Positions 10,410 through 22,929 of a stretch of 64,000 bases of DNA are shown in pieces (within the stretch, counting starts at the first letter, position 1; each line of letters opens with the position of its first letter). Under the pieces are notes generated by a model. The model was not told where the DNA came from, searched no databases, and saw only the letters and a program-made list of their open reading frames with translations. Made by a program: the position numbers and the translations under genes. The stretch is from Prochilodus magdalenae (lineage: Eukaryota; Chordata; Actinopteri; Characiformes; Prochilodontidae): contig JAMWET010004087.1 in NCBI GenBank assembly GCA_024036415.1, forward strand, positions 175,001 to 239,000, given 5' to 3'.

Positions 10410-11870
10410 AGGGGGCGGAGCTAACATTTACATTCTGTAAAAATTTTAATTCCTATAATGCTATGCTTAAAAAAACGATGCTAAACAAGCCTTTGAATTT
10501 ACTAAATTTTAAAGTTTCCATTTTAGAACATTGTTTAATTTTATAATATTTGTTTCATCAAATTTTAATATCCAGTGAACATTTATGGTTTAACATGACA
10601 CCCTTACAATTATGATTTTTATCTATGTTTATATTTGTTGGCAAGTTACTTTATATTATGTTGTTACTGACTTTTATTTTGTTTTGTAAACTAGTAGCAT
10701 AGGAGCCTACTTGCAAAAACATACAAGCGTAGAATTAAACAGTACATGGTTTTCCTTGACTGTATTATGTTATGGTACTACTTACAGTTGATCCAGACAC
10801 CTGTGGTGGATCAAATAAGTCCACACAGGCATCTAAGTCTGAAGGTTTATGACCTTCTACTCAGCAATGAAGACTTAAGCTGGGAAAGGACTCTGTCTGT
10901 CGCAGCCTTTGCCATTTTTTCATTTCTGAACCAAAGGGTATTAGAAGTAAAATAACAGTTATGTACAAAATATAACAAGAACTGTCAATAACAGCTGTAA
11001 AATTTAGTCTCCGGATTTTTTACCGCACTGTTGTTATCGAAAATAAGTTTAAAGTTCAAAACAAGCATTAATAAGACTAACATGATGTAGCTAAATAAAT
11101 ATTAGCTGTAAAGGCAGTCAACTGCATCAACATAAGTATTTCAAGGATGATGGGGAAAAAATACAAAATCTCTAAGAAGGTGTCAAACTTGGACAGACAA
11201 TAGTCTGTAAAACTGTCAGCTTTTAAAAAATTTCTATAAGAATAAAAAAATAATAAATAATGCAAGGGGCCATCCACACCATGGTCCTCCCACCACCAGA
11301 GGGAGGCCATGCTCTACCACTCTTATTGCTCTTATAAGGACTGCCCAGTGTTCAGATGGTGCGGAGTCTTGATTCTGTTCAGGCCACGCCACGCTCGGTA
11401 CAGCTTGTACCTGCTCCTAGTTCAAAAGAAAAAAAAAGAAAAGAAAAGGCTACCAGTTTGCTCACCAGCCATCTTGGGTCCTCTTGGCTCTGCTTTCAGT
11501 TTCTTTCCCTGTTTTGTTAAGAAATTACCTTTTCCTATTTTTCTTTAGTTTCAGAGTTTAAATGATACTCGTTCTTTTAACAAGTATCTGCCTTTTTAGT
11601 TTAGCGATACAAACTGAGTGCACACGGTTTGATCACCTTCTTTCTTTCTTTGTTTTTGGCACCTTTGTTGTCATTTTCCCACTGTTGCGCAGCGGTTCTA
11701 ACCCGGTTGTGTTATCGTTTCTTACCTCCCGTCAGTGTTTTCTTTTCCCTCCATGTTCTTTGTCACTTCGCTCATATTTTCCTCCTCAGGGTGTCAGTTT
11801 ACTTCCTCCCTTTTTTAGTTTTTTCCTCCATCAAACTTTTCACCTCCCCACTCATCCACCGGCATACCAC
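10410..11870. other. Intergenic sequence, nothing recognised
   Basis: AT-rich sequence from 10.4 to 11.3 kb, then a pyrimidine-rich plus strand (11.45-11.87 kb) whose open frames are Phe/Leu/Ser-rich with no domain. An A-rich stretch at 11430-11450 is a simple repeat. Confidence 0.4.
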
Positions 11871-11879
11871 TACCCTTGT

Positions 11880-11940
11880 GGAGTAGTGGTTAGCACATAC
11901 ACCTCCCGCATGCAAGATCACCTGTTCCAATCCTGGCCCT
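11880..11940 (+). repeat. tRNA-like segment, possible tRNA-derived SINE head
   Basis: The plus strand has gtagtggttagcac, like an RNA polymerase III A box, and about 30 bp later tgttccaatcctgg, like a B box. The acceptor stem does not close and the anticodon region is not convincing, so this is more likely a SINE head or a decayed tRNA-derived sequence than a tRNA gene. It overlaps the edge of a decayed Gypsy protease fragment. Confidence 0.3.
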
Positions 11941-12095
11941 GTTGTAATAACCGACCTAATCGGCTTCCCGTCTATGGCAGAGACCGGGAGGGGTGTCAGT
12001 GGGGATTCCACAGGCAGCCCCACAGCTTTGGCCACCACAAAGTTCCTTGTGGCCCTGCATGGGTTCCCCCACACCAAGGCTATAGGAAGATACAT
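11900..12095 (-). pseudogene. Protease fragment of a second, chromovirus-like Ty3/Gypsy element
   Basis: The minus strand contains RNFVVAKAVGLPVES and PLPVSAIDGKPI, which resemble the stretch following the DTG site in the proteases of fish chromovirus-like Gypsy elements. The DTG itself is missing. The fragment lies in the opposite orientation to the adjacent RT-RNase H fragment at 12113-12702, so the element has been rearranged. Confidence 0.5.
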
Positions 12096-12112
12096 CCCTA
12101 TACCACGCCGGA

Positions 12113-12702
12113 TCCTACAACTACTCCTGGAGAACCACCTCTACTTGAAACTGGAGAAATCCTAGTTCCACGCATCCTCTGTCCAATTTCTTGTGTTTGT
12201 GGTCTCCAGGGGTACCCTGGCTATGGTTCCAGCTAAAGGCAGAAGCTGAGTGGCCTCACTCCGCCTTGTCCAATGCTTCTTGGGCTTCACCAATTTCTAT
12301 CGGCGCTTCATCCAAGGGTTTGGGTCGGTTACGGCGCTGCTCTCTGCCCCGACAAGGAAACAGCCTGGTCTATTTCGATGGACCAATGCAGCTCAGGAAG
12401 GATTTAAAGAGCTCAATCGGAGGCTTACATCAGCTCCTATACTCCACCAACCAGACCCAGAGCTACTGTTTGTATTGGAGGTCAATGCCTCCGAAGTAGG
12501 GGTGGGTGCGGTCCTCTCCCAATGCTCTGGTCAGGACCAGAAATTGCACCCCTGTGCCTACCTCCCACATGTGGGTAACAGGGAGCTCTTGGCCATCAAG
12601 ATGGCTTTGGAGGAATGGCGGCACTGGCTTGAGGGGGCCAAACATTCATTCTTGGTCTGGGTGGATCACAAGAAACTTATATTGAGGGGTCCAAACAACT
12701 GA
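12113..12702 (+). pseudogene. RT C-terminus and RNase H of a second Ty3/Gypsy element
   Basis: The first 130 bp (12113-12250) have RT thumb-like coding (LLENHLYLKLEKS, then a stop). The open part 12250-12702 shows [17 protein letters not shown], the block after the palm, then [30 protein letters not shown], an RNase H core in which the catalytic aspartate region reads VNAS instead of [25 protein letters not shown] follows. It resembles the fish chromovirus (sushi-ichi-like) lineage rather than the element at 2.9-9.8 kb. Several stops and the lack of the upstream palm make it a relic. Confidence 0.85.
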
Positions 12703-12929
12703 ACCCCAGGCAGGCCAGGTGGGCCTTATTTTTCAGCCGTTTTGTGTTTAACAGCCCGGCTGGTGTTATAATAGGTTGTACGATAAGGGCACTGCTGCTG
12801 TGTCCTCGGCTAGCCACATGGTCTGATAATGTCGAAGTGCATGGCGGCGGGCCTGTGTCACCCTGGTGGTCCAGTTAGCCACTCATAAGGAGACTGCAGA
12901 TAATAAGGGGAGATTGGGATCGTCATTCC

Positions 12930-13080
12930 ACTCAGTCAGAGGGTGTGGCTGGCTGCTAAGGACCTTCCCCTTAAGCACAACAAAAGAAAACTGTCCCCTC
13001 GGTATGTCTGGCCATTCCAAGTAGAGCGGCGAGTTTACCCGGCTTCCTACTGGCTACAGCTCCCGCGGTCGTTTACTTGT
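12930..13080 (+). pseudogene. Integrase C-terminal fragment of the second Gypsy element
   Basis: In the plus strand, degraded coding reads like GWLLRTFPL followed by a stretch ending LPTGYSSRGR. It corresponds in order to the 'VWLATKDLPLK...PRFVGPF...' part just before the chromodomain in fish Gypsy elements. The integrase core between 12.70 and 12.93 kb is missing, so a large internal deletion is inferred. Confidence 0.45.
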
Positions 13081-13939
13081 GCTTTTCAATGGCCTTTTCA
13101 TTGAGTTGTTAGGAGTGTCCATTTGTTTCAATAGTGTAGGTCTGAGTAAGGGATTAGGCACTGTTTTATTTACACAATATAACAAAACATATTTTAGATG
13201 GCACATACATGATTTTCTGCTTACAATCCCACAATGCAATGTCCTAAATATGAAAGATGCAAAAGTAACCAGATATGATTTTGTATTTATCACTAACCTT
13301 TTAGCATGTGTCTTATGAGTATCTATCATGATTATAGTTCTCTCAGAAAAATGTCTGAGAAACAACCAGAACACAACGTGTCTACAACAACAGTTGGTTA
13401 GCAAAAGACACCAAACCAGCAGGTTGTTAGCATTTGACTTTACTATTAAGTTTTTGTTTTCAGCTGTCTTCAGATGCCATTTCAGGAGATAATACCATAA
13501 GCTCAAAAAATCCGGAGTGAGGATGATGTTTCTTTAATTTGGAACAGTGCTTAAGAGCTCAAAGTATCAAATCTGGCCCATTCAGTGCCAGGTTATTGAA
13601 CTTAAGCCTAAAGTACGCAAGGCAAATATACAGTATGTCTTCCGTGTCTCTGGTTTGGGAAGAAGAAGTCAAACATACCAACATTTTTGGGGCCATTTGT
13701 AGATGAACTCTTAGTTCTAGAAAAAGATGGCATTAAATGGAAAGACTCAGCAAACGTAGAGCATGTCTCCAAGGTGTATGCTCTCAAATGCAGTTCAGAT
13801 TCAGTTGCTCGCCCACTTCTGAGAAATACCAAACAGTTTAATGGGTTTTAGGGATGTTATTTCTGTTACCATGTTATGGTCCTTACACAAACTAAGCCCA
13901 AAGGCCACAGCACAGAACTGAAGCTGAGCACTTTGATCA

Positions 13940-14228
13940 ACATCAGATGCTATTCTCCCTGCACTGTACACTTTATATATCTATACTGTTTACAACCACA
14001 TACTCAACTGATACTGCTCTTACTCCTTGCACATGTCCTGCACACGTACCGTGCTGTTAGCACACAATTGTTTTGTGTTTTGTTTTTGTCTGTTTGTCTT
14101 TGCACAACACTATTTATATATACACATATATTTTGTAACTGCACTGGAGGAGGAGCCTGACTGTGTTACGTTATACGTTATACAACCCTGTATTGGTATG
14201 ATGACAATAAAGTTGAATTGAATTGAAT
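13940..14228 (+). mobile_element. 5'-truncated LINE 3' end
   Basis: The segment ends gatgacaataaagttgaat followed by repeated attga. A polyadenylation-like aataaa followed by a short tandem repeat is the characteristic end of CR1/L2/Rex-type fish LINEs. The 5' limit is approximate, set where the 3'UTR-like T-rich sequence begins. Confidence 0.6.
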
Positions 14229-15560
14229 GGAAGACCATAAAATCCTGTAATGGGAGTGAAAGTCCGTTGCCATTACCGCAACTCTAAATGATAAATGGAT
14301 TTGTTCCAGAGTATCAACACTGTGTCTGCCTTGGTGTGACAAGATAACTAGCTAAACTGTGATTCGACTCAAGACACCATGACAAAGAGTGGTACACAGG
14401 AACAAAATCAAACCACATTGACAAACAACTTGCAATTCAACCCTCAGTTGAGATAACCAGACTACCACAATCTGTGGCAGACAGAGAATATTGGAAAGCA
14501 TCGGAGTGGAGGTCATTCCTCTTATTTTATGCTCTGCCTGTACTGAATGGGGTTTCACTAAAAAAAAAACTGAAACCACATTTTTCTGTTAGTGTTTGCT
14601 ATGCACATTCTTTTGGGAGAAAAGGTGAAACATGGTGATACTGAAGTAGTGGAAAGAGCTTACCAAAAGTTCACTATGCAGTTTGAATAGTTATATGGAG
14701 CAGCAAATATGACATTCAGTGTTCATTTACTGTGGGCCACTTCAAGCTTTTCCTTTGAATCATTTAATGGGGCACTGTCACATGACTTCCATGGAACCAT
14801 GCATGTTCCTGAGCAGATAGTTAAAAGATTTCTTTGCTGGAGGAGTCTAACACAGAAGCAGAAAAGATAATGGCAGATGATAATGACGGGGTTAAAAACA
14901 CAATTTATCAACTAGCATGAATGAAAATGCCAGGGTTTTTTGGAAATCCCCATCATGCCAGACTGTCCGCATTACAAACACTTACTAGAGGTTACAGTCA
15001 GACACGGTGTATGTTATCATTTCATTATAAAAGGCATACTCTATCAGAAGTAACAGAAGCAGTAACAGAAGTCTAAAAAAGGATAAACTCTACAGTGCAA
15101 TTACAAGATGGAAGACTATGCCGAATTTTTAGCATGGTGGTGTTCAGAACAGAGTGTTTATTACTGTGCTGTGTATTGGTGAAGGAGCTCATGAAGAGTA
15201 GCAGACAGCTATGCAGGGACGTTCAGTTAAACCTTGTCTATGCACTGAGCTCACTGAGCTGTTCTACAGAAAATGTGTCTTGATCCTCTCCCAAACAATA
15301 AATAGCGAGATTAAATAGTAACTAAAAATTGTAGAACAATGGTTAAAAAAAAAATCTATCAACAGCAAGAATTAAGTAATGCAAATCATTAAGTAGCCTA
15401 GGTGTGACAAAACTACTGAACACCCTCCAAAGACTACAAATTCTCAAATATCAGTAAGTCTTGTACTGTAAACAATAATCATGCACGCATGGTGCAGAAA
15501 CGATGCTGTATAGGTCAAAATGCATAGTATATTTCCTGTAATCTATAGCCAAATATGTTC
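14229..15560. other. Intergenic sequence, nothing recognised
   Basis: No domain-bearing frame, RNA gene or transposon terminus could be identified. Confidence 0.4.
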
Positions 15561-16075
15561 TTAAGTGTTCTTAATATGTTCTTGCTCTAAAATGTAAGTG
15601 AAATGAAGCAGACCCAAGTTTTAGAATATATATTTTGTATTAAATGACAATAAATGTACAAAAACATATTTCAAGAGTGTCCTCTTATGTACTGTAATAG
15701 CAGTATTATACATTCTCGTGATCATGAGGTGTCCTAAAAAAGCTCTTAGTGTATTAAAAAGTGCTTTATGTTAATGGTGTTGTTACTGTTGTTGTTAATG
15801 GTGTTGTTACTGTTTATGTTAATGGTGTTGTTACAAGTTTTAAGTTAGAATTAATTATCCTAAAAGACATTTTAATAACACTAGCTTACTAGCTAACATA
15901 AATTGCTCACACATTTGTATTGGTCAATGCTGCATTGCATTTTGGAGGAATACACTAATTTACCATTGTAGTTTATGTAATTGTTAATACACTCATTTCA
16001 AAGTGCACTTCAAAGCTACTTTGCTAGCAATGTCCTAAAAATATTTTGAAAGTGTAAGTAAAGTACATTTCTTGT

Positions 16076-16080
<5 letters not shown>
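15560..16080. repeat. AT-rich sequence with a short 27-bp tandem repeat
   Basis: Three copies of a 27-bp unit containing gttaatggtgttgttactg lie at 15770-15840. Surrounding words (ttcttaagtgttcttaata) echo the AT-rich repeat at 0.8-1.0 kb, so this may be another decayed copy of that element. Confidence 0.4.

Positions 16081-16160
<80 letters not shown>
16081..16160. repeat. (AT)40 microsatellite
   Basis: Eighty bases of uninterrupted AT dinucleotide. It can form a cruciform, and its length in the assembly should be treated with caution. Confidence 0.97.
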
Positions 16161-16163
<3 letters not shown>

Positions 16164-16424
16164 ACAAATCATCAAAGGATGTAATCCTAATTTACTGATT
16201 TATCAGTAACCTGACTTCTATATTATATAGATTTTTATATTCCTAGGCTATATTCCTGACCCTTCAGATTCATGAATTGTTGACCAATCAGAGAGTTTCT
16301 GAATAACTTTTATATAGTTGATGGTTGGTAGTGTAAGTTGTGAACTATTCCACATTTCTTTTAATACATATTAAATAGTTTGTAGAATGTGTCTGACCAA
16401 ACAATCAGAAACAGGCCTCATGAG

Positions 16425-16853
16425 GGCTGAGCACATGTGACAGACGCGACAGGCTTTGCAGGCGCCGTGGAGAACCAGGTTGCACTTCAGACTCTCCAGG
16501 AGCTCAGTGATGCCCTGGTCCAGATCTGGGAGGAGATCCCCCAGGACACCATCCGTCATCTCATTAGGAGCATGTGGAGGCCATACAAACTACTGAGTAC
16601 CATTCTGAGTTGCTGCAATGGAATTTGGGTTAAATGGACGAGCCTGCTGCATCATTTACTCGCTTTGATTTTCAGGGTGTCTTTGAATTCAACCCTCTGT
16701 GGGGTGATCATTTTCATTTCCATCAAACGATGTGGCATCCTTTCCTTCCTAACACATTACCCAGTCTATAGGAGGAAAGATATTCTGCATGATTTTTTTC
16801 CCATTGAGATCTGATGTGTTTTCAAAGTGTTCCCTTTACTTTTTTGAGCAGTG
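16425..16853 (+). mobile_element. 3' fragment of a Tc1-like transposon
   Basis: The plus strand reads LSDALVQIWEEIPQDTIRHLIRSM, the C-terminal end of a Tc1-type transposase. About 380 bp later comes a terminal sequence tccctttacttttttgagcagtg followed by TA, which is a plausible right inverted repeat plus target dinucleotide. Everything upstream of the C-terminus, including all catalytic residues, is absent. Confidence 0.7.
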
Positions 16854-17080
16854 TATTTAATGTGAACAAGGAGCTGAATCCAATTCTGGTTGTGGATCCA
16901 GATCATTTCGGCACAGGTTAAACCTCATATTATATCTTACTCTAAAACAGTCGTCACAAACATCTTCCTCATAAAACACAGTAATAGCAGTTTAACTTGA
17001 GCTTCTGAGACTTTGTAGTTCCAGTGCTAAACTAAAGAAGGAAGCTTCAAATCTGTCTTGACTGATTGACTGTATTGTCG

Positions 17081-17082
<2 letters not shown>

Positions 17083-17121
<39 letters not shown>
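17083..17121. repeat. (TG)n microsatellite
   Basis: About 19 copies of TG, followed by tttgttggggggg. A CA/CG-rich counterpart (acacacacgcacac) occurs at 17605-17652. Confidence 0.95.
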
Positions 17122-17125
<4 letters not shown>

Positions 17126-17701
17126 TTGGGGGGGCAGATAGCTTTATCTGATTTTTTCTTTCAGAACTATCAGTTTAATCTCTTTCACTTTAATTGCTGC
17201 TTTGCAGTTATTGATGGAATAGTAGCAGTGAAAATCGCTCTGGAAGATTATGTGGAGAGGGAGGCACGGTGTCCCTGCTTATTTGTGTGTGTGCAATAAA
17301 ACGGTGGTGTGCTGGCTGTGCAAGGTTGAGTGAAAGCTCAGGTGTGGAATAGGTGAGAGAGGGAGAGAGAGTGATTGTCTCAGGAAAGTGGGGTGAACAC
17401 AGACAGAAAAAAAGAGAGGAGATGGGATGAGAGAGCTCTGCTGTAATTCAGAGATGAGATTAGACCCCAGACCCCACCAACCCCCCCCCCACCCACGTTG
17501 ACACACATACACCAACACGTGCACACACACACTCTCGAAAATCTCCCTCTCAGAGAGTTTTAACAGAAAACACACCAGCTCAGAGACTGGACACACGCCA
17601 AACTCATTATACACACACGCACACACACGCGCGCACACACGCACACACACATACCGCGGCTCCTTCTCTTTCTCACAGCTTTTAACAGGTTACACCTCTA
17701 A

Positions 17702-17785
17702 CCTCCATCATGATGAGTTCAGTAATGGATACAGCACACACACACACACACGTTGTATCCATTACTGAACTCATGCTCATGGAGG
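17702..17785. repeat. Inverted repeat with (CA)n loop
   Basis: Arms of 32 bp (17702-17733 and 17754-17785) are complementary apart from a few mismatches. They both contain gagttcagtaatggataca or its complement. The 20-base loop consists almost only of CA. It could extrude as a hairpin. Confidence 0.8.
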
Positions 17786-18797
17786 CTGAAGCCTATCCTG
17801 ATCTTTCCTTCTCTCTGTTTGGAGCTCAACAGAATAAAAATAGCACAAACTAAAACATTTAGTGCATATTCACCATAATACTTACTTCATCTAACGTTCA
17901 TCACCTGCAGACCCAGGTCTCTTTCCGTCTTTGTTGTTTGTCCTACTGGCTTTTTAAACCTCACACTACAAACACTAGGGGGCAGTGTATCACCAGAACA
18001 TAAACAAAGATCATAGGAGACAAGGAAATGTACAGTGCTTCCTCCTCCCCGTCAGCATTAACAGCTGTTTACTGACACGTCTAGAACAAACATTCCGAGT
18101 TCTTTCACAAACTCCCTCTCTTTCCTCTCCAACACCGACTCCAGCGATGGAGAGCAGCACTAACATTAACTCTTCCCTTCTTCTGTTTGCTGCTGAACGT
18201 AGGTTCTTGCAGAGAGCATGCGGTATTGGACGCTGGCCAAGCGCTGCAGTCATAGCTCCTGTCATTGTTGTGTTTACTGCTCCTTTCACAGGCGACCTGC
18301 CCTTATATGACCTAATGTTCCATGGTTTTAGCACACAGGGTTTTGTAAGTCCTGATCCATATTGATTCAAAACTACTTTGGCCTCTTTAGATTTTTTTTT
18401 GTGAGATGCTCATTCAGGTACACTCCTCTCCCCTTCGCCTTTTTCTGCCTCCAGAGTCCAGTCTTGTGTTTCGATTCACAAACTGAACTATTATGGCAGG
18501 CTTTCCTTTACTATCCTCTTAGGGAAGGGAATGGCAAGCCGTGACACCATTACTGTGAATGCTCATGTTCTTTCTTTCAAAGAACTTTACGACTTGCCGT
18601 TTCTTTGTAGTTTCTCTGCTGAGGCATTCTCTCTATCTGGCTACCTGCTATCTTCACCTCTGGCTATCTGTGGTTTTCTTTGGTGGAACTTCCAATTTGT
18701 TTAGTTAAGTTCCTTTTAATTGTATGTGGCGTGGTTGCTGCATGATCATGTAACAGCAATGATACAGATAATCAGCACTGGAGTCAATGTATCAGCT
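17786..18797. other. Intergenic sequence, nothing recognised
   Basis: No gene was seen. The only notable element is a CTCF-like core at 17972-17985. Confidence 0.35.
17972..17985 (+). promoter_or_regulatory. CTCF-like core motif
   Basis: acactagggggcag matches the vertebrate CTCF core CCASYAGRKGGCRS at 13 of 14 positions. It is a sequence match only. Confidence 0.3.
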
Positions 18798-19092
18798 TGT
18801 CAACAGCACTGTCTGGCAGCGGCATAGTTGACATAGCAGGCTGCCAACAGTACCGGCAGCATCGTAGCTGATGTAGTGGCCTGCCAACAGCATAGACTGG
18901 CAGCACCATATTCATCGTTGTTTGTCAACAGCAGAGCCCCACAGCAACATAGTTGGTGAAGCGGTCTGTAAACGGCACAGTCTTTTACAAGAACATAGTC
19001 AGTATAGTGGCCTCACGGTCCGACAGCAGCGTTGTCAAAATAGCAGCTTGGCAACAACACCACTCAGAAGTAGTGTTGTTGGCATAGCCTCC
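18798..19092. repeat. Degenerate tandem repeat, unit about 43 bp
   Basis: Around seven diverged units, each starting like g(t/c)caacagcac and ending like catagt(g/c)gcct. They are strongly diverged, so this is an old array. Confidence 0.6.
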
Positions 19093-19199
19093 TTCAGGTC
19101 AGGCCACAGTATCTTTACTGGACTATCACTATTCTGAAACACAGATTGTCTTTTATATCAGCCGTAGGTGAGACACTTATGTGCCATGGGTCATTGTCT

Positions 19200-19790
19200 T
19201 CACATGTCTCCTCAGCTTGAGCCCATGTGTTGCTGAACTTATGTTCTCTTGTAAAATATTATGAAACACCTTTGAATTCCTTTGTTCCTCAATGATTGTT
19301 CCGACCGAAGCAGGTCCAAACCATGATGCAGCCTCCACCAAGCTTCACAGTTGGGGTGAGGTTTTTTCACACGTTGTGTGTTTGTGCTAAGAAGCTGTAC
19401 TTTTGTCTCAGAGTCACTAGGAAACAGCCAGCTGGTCTGGATAGTCTAAACTGAGATGCATTTCTTTTTTCATGGAACACCATCCATAGTGTTCTTCTTG
19501 TTCAGTGTTTTGAATAGTGGGCACAAGGTCTTCTTTATGTCTTTACGCTGTTAATCTTGGAGCTTGTTGTGTTCTTGGGGTGATCTTAATAGAACATCTA
19601 CTCCTAGAGGAGAACAGAAAGGGTCCTGAATGTTCTCCGTTTGCAGACAGTTTGTCTAAGCATGGATTGATGTAGATGAACGTTAGTTGTTTATGGTCTA
19701 CACAAACCTCTAGAGAAAAACAGGTTCATTAGTAAGCAGGTAGAGCACCTGTGTGCTCAATCCGCTCAACAACAGACACGAGAAGTATAA
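19200..19790 (-). pseudogene. Decayed Tc1/mariner transposase fragment
   Basis: The minus strand near 19310-19370 reads like LTPTVKLGGGCIMVW, the GG(G/S)IMVWG block between the first and second catalytic aspartates of Tc1-type transposases. No catalytic residues or terminal repeats are recognisable around it. Confidence 0.5.
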
Positions 19791-19799
19791 CTGTTTGTG

Positions 19800-21130
19800 T
19801 GTTATTAGTTTCATTTTTGTTTGTTTAGAATTGTGACTTGGGTAATGATCAGACTACATTTCATTAGTAATCAATACAGAAATCCTGATATTTATGTAGT
19901 TGTGTTTGCTACTGTTCTGTACACTTTGTGTAGACAAAGGAAAAACACATGGAAACACAAAGACTACCGGCAGTTATGGGTTTTGGCAGTAGGCTGTGGG
20001 AACTACAGTGATCTACCACAACAGAAATATACTCATTTTGCTAGGAACTTTTGGGGAAAGGTCCCATGAGATCTACAGTTAAAATGGTTCAGCCATAGTC
20101 ATAGAGGTCCTGATAGCTTGGGTTTAACAGGTTTTATAAAGTATAAGGTTCCAAACATCCTATCTCACCTCCAACACCTATGTGAAGCTAAGAATGGTGT
20201 TTTCAAACAGCCAAGACGACCACTGAATGGGCTATCGTGAGCACAATGGAGAACTGCCTACCTCATGCCTGTTGGAACCAGCAGCTGAACAGACACGTGT
20301 TGCCTGGACTATAATTAAATAAATAAATAATTAATAATTCAAATGTTTGCTACATGAAAATGAATGTTATATAGAATCAAACTGTCAATTGTGATAAAGA
20401 AGTTCCAACAAATGAAGCTTTATTCCTCCTCATTAGTCAGAACTCAAAATATTCTGAAACATCTTCTCAATCCTGAAGCTTTCATTTGAGACATTAGTAA
20501 TAATTTATTATTGTTATTATTATTAATAATCAAATCTTTATAACACATTTTACTTTTAATATTTGTAAGCCAATCTCTCGTCTCCTTAAAGAATATTAAA
20601 GTCGAATGTCCACACCTCATTACAGCCAACTACTGTGCTCAGTGATACTGAAGGTTCTGTGATGGTGATGGTTCTGTATAAACACAGTGCGGATTTGAGG
20701 ATGACTTCAGCTCCTGAGACATGTCTGTTCAGCTGTTTTGGCCTTGAGCGGTTCAGGCGCAACATCCACCAACGATACTGAATACTTATGAGTGTTTCTC
20801 TGTGTCCTTCTGTAATTACAGCTGACACTGTAACCTCAACAGTCGTTTCAGATCCAGCTTTGTGTAGAACAGGAAACACAGGCGCTGCACGCCGGAGAAT
20901 GTATGGTCAGGAAAGCAGTCTTACTGGAGGGCAGAGATGGACTGGACTGGACATGTGGGAGTGGGGGTGTAATCTGTCCATCCCACACAGATAGGCCCTT
21001 GGACAGACGTGCGGGTGAAAACCCTTAAACACAGTATAAGCCCTGCATGCATTAAACGTTTGGGAGACCTTTCAGTAAATGTATGTGTGTCTGAGTTTAT
21101 TCCCTCCAGGCTGTAAACGAGATTCAGCCT
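19800..21130. other. Intergenic sequence, nothing recognised
   Basis: AT-rich stretches and short simple repeats (aataataat near 20500-20530), with no supported gene. Confidence 0.4.
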
Positions 21131-21209
21131 TAATGAGAAAAATCTGCATTCACATGAGCGAGAGAGAGAGAAAGATAGAGGGAGAGACAGACAGACAGAC
21201 AGAGAGAAG

Positions 21210-21499
21210 CTACCATACATATTAGGAGAGAAGAGTGAGCTGATTATACATGCAGCCAGATACGTGACAGCCTGTTACAACCTGAGGGACAACCAGTGAC
21301 CGCCATCAACAACCCATCACTCATCATTACTGATTGTTACTCACTTACATATTGTCTATCAGTAATCCTGTACATATTTCTGTTGTTCTCAAAGTTGCAT
21401 CTATAATATTATTTTTCTTTATTTATTTTTATGTATTTATTGTTTAATGCTTTAGCAACCGTCTTAATACATTCATGCCAATAAAGCACTGTTCAACTC

Positions 21500-21500
<1 letters not shown>
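21210..21500 (+). mobile_element. Possible LINE 3' end
   Basis: Ends cattcatgccaataaagcac followed by a short ttcaactcaact repeat, like LINE tails in fish. The body has no coding, so the assignment rests on the tail alone. Confidence 0.35.
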
Positions 21501-21540
<40 letters not shown>

Positions 21541-22093
21541 CAGAGAGAGAGACGGATGGAAAGAAATTACAGAGCCAGAGACAGGGAGGAAAAAAATGGC
21601 AGCACTGGCAGCACCGTATGTTTACACCTGCCACAAGCTGAAGGACAGCGAGTGACCGTTTACACCCTTTGCCCAAATAAGTACAATACTTTTACTGCAT
21701 TGTCTAATACCCCACCGGCTACTGTTATTATTACTGTTATTGTATATTTATATTATTATTTCATTCAGTGTTGTTTTTAAACCCTTCTTCAGGCAAAGGA
21801 ACGAGGCAAAACGAGAGAAGAGAGTATAGATGAGGAAAATGACAGAGAGACAGATAAAGAGAGATGGAGGGGGAGAAAAGGGTAGAGGGGGAAAGAGAGC
21901 GAAAGAGTAAGGAGAAAAGTGGAGAAGGGATAGAGGAGAAAGAGGGAGGGATGAAAAAAGTAAAGGCACGATGAGTGTTGGGCTGTCAAGTAGGTTTAGA
22001 GTTTGATCCCTGAATTACAGACTGATTTTTAGCTGTCAGACACTGAGCTTCAGAACAAACCCCGCTTAACAACCACAGCACCCTGACCGCTAC

Positions 22094-22128
<35 letters not shown>

Positions 22129-22500
22129 CAGAGCGAGATTAAGAGAGGAGTAGAGACTGAGGGACAGAGAGAGAAAGACAGGAAGAGAGAATGAGGAAGA
22201 GAGAGAGTGATAGCCTGTGGGAAGGGAGGGACAGATACTAAGGGAGAGAGAGAACGAGAGATTGAGAGAGATTGAGAGAGGGGTAGAGACAGGAACAGAG
22301 AAAAGACAGGGAGAGAGGGAGAGAGTGATAGACTCAGGGAAGGGAAAGAGAAACTGAGGGAGAGAGAGATACTAAGAGAGATAGAGAAGGAGAGATTGAG
22401 AGAGGGGTAGAGACATGAACAGAGAGAGAAAGAAAGGGAAAGAGAGAGACTTAGGGAGAGAAAGACCAAGCGAGAGGGGGGGGACAGGGAGAAAGAGAAA
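21501..22500. repeat. GA-rich simple-repeat region
   Basis: A pure (GA)n tract at 21501-21537, a second at 22095-22122, and purine-rich imperfect repeats at 21820-21960 and 22130-22500 (gagagagattgagagagggg recurring). All long open frames here are Ser/Leu or Arg/Glu shadows of the repeat. Confidence 0.9.
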
Positions 22501-22929
22501 GTGGATCTGTCGGTTCTACATGACGTTATTAGTCAAAGGCAAACACGAACATGATTTAAGAAGAGACAAAGGTGTCACACAGCTCTAATCCTCATTCCTA
22601 TCAGAACTGCACGAACACACACTGATCAGAGAGAGAGAAAGAGAGGGAGAGAGAGAGAGAAACTTATTAAAGCACAAACTCTTATTAAAACAATGTCTGA
22701 TTAAAGCTGAAGCCTGTAACTGCAGCGTTCCATCTACACCACACAGAAACAAGCAGCACTGTACAGTTACAGTATAAACACACATACCGAAACCTACACA
22801 TCACCAACAGGACAGCGGAGTAGGAGAGTATCCGTAACAGCAGCATGCAGAATATACAGTGATGAGCCAAAACATCCTGAGCTGTCATAGCGACTGATAG
22901 TGATTATCCTGTGACAGCAGTGCATGTGA

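Noticed and set aside
11880..11940. Genuine tRNA gene
   Set aside because: A and B box-like words are present, but acceptor and anticodon stems do not form a proper cloverleaf.
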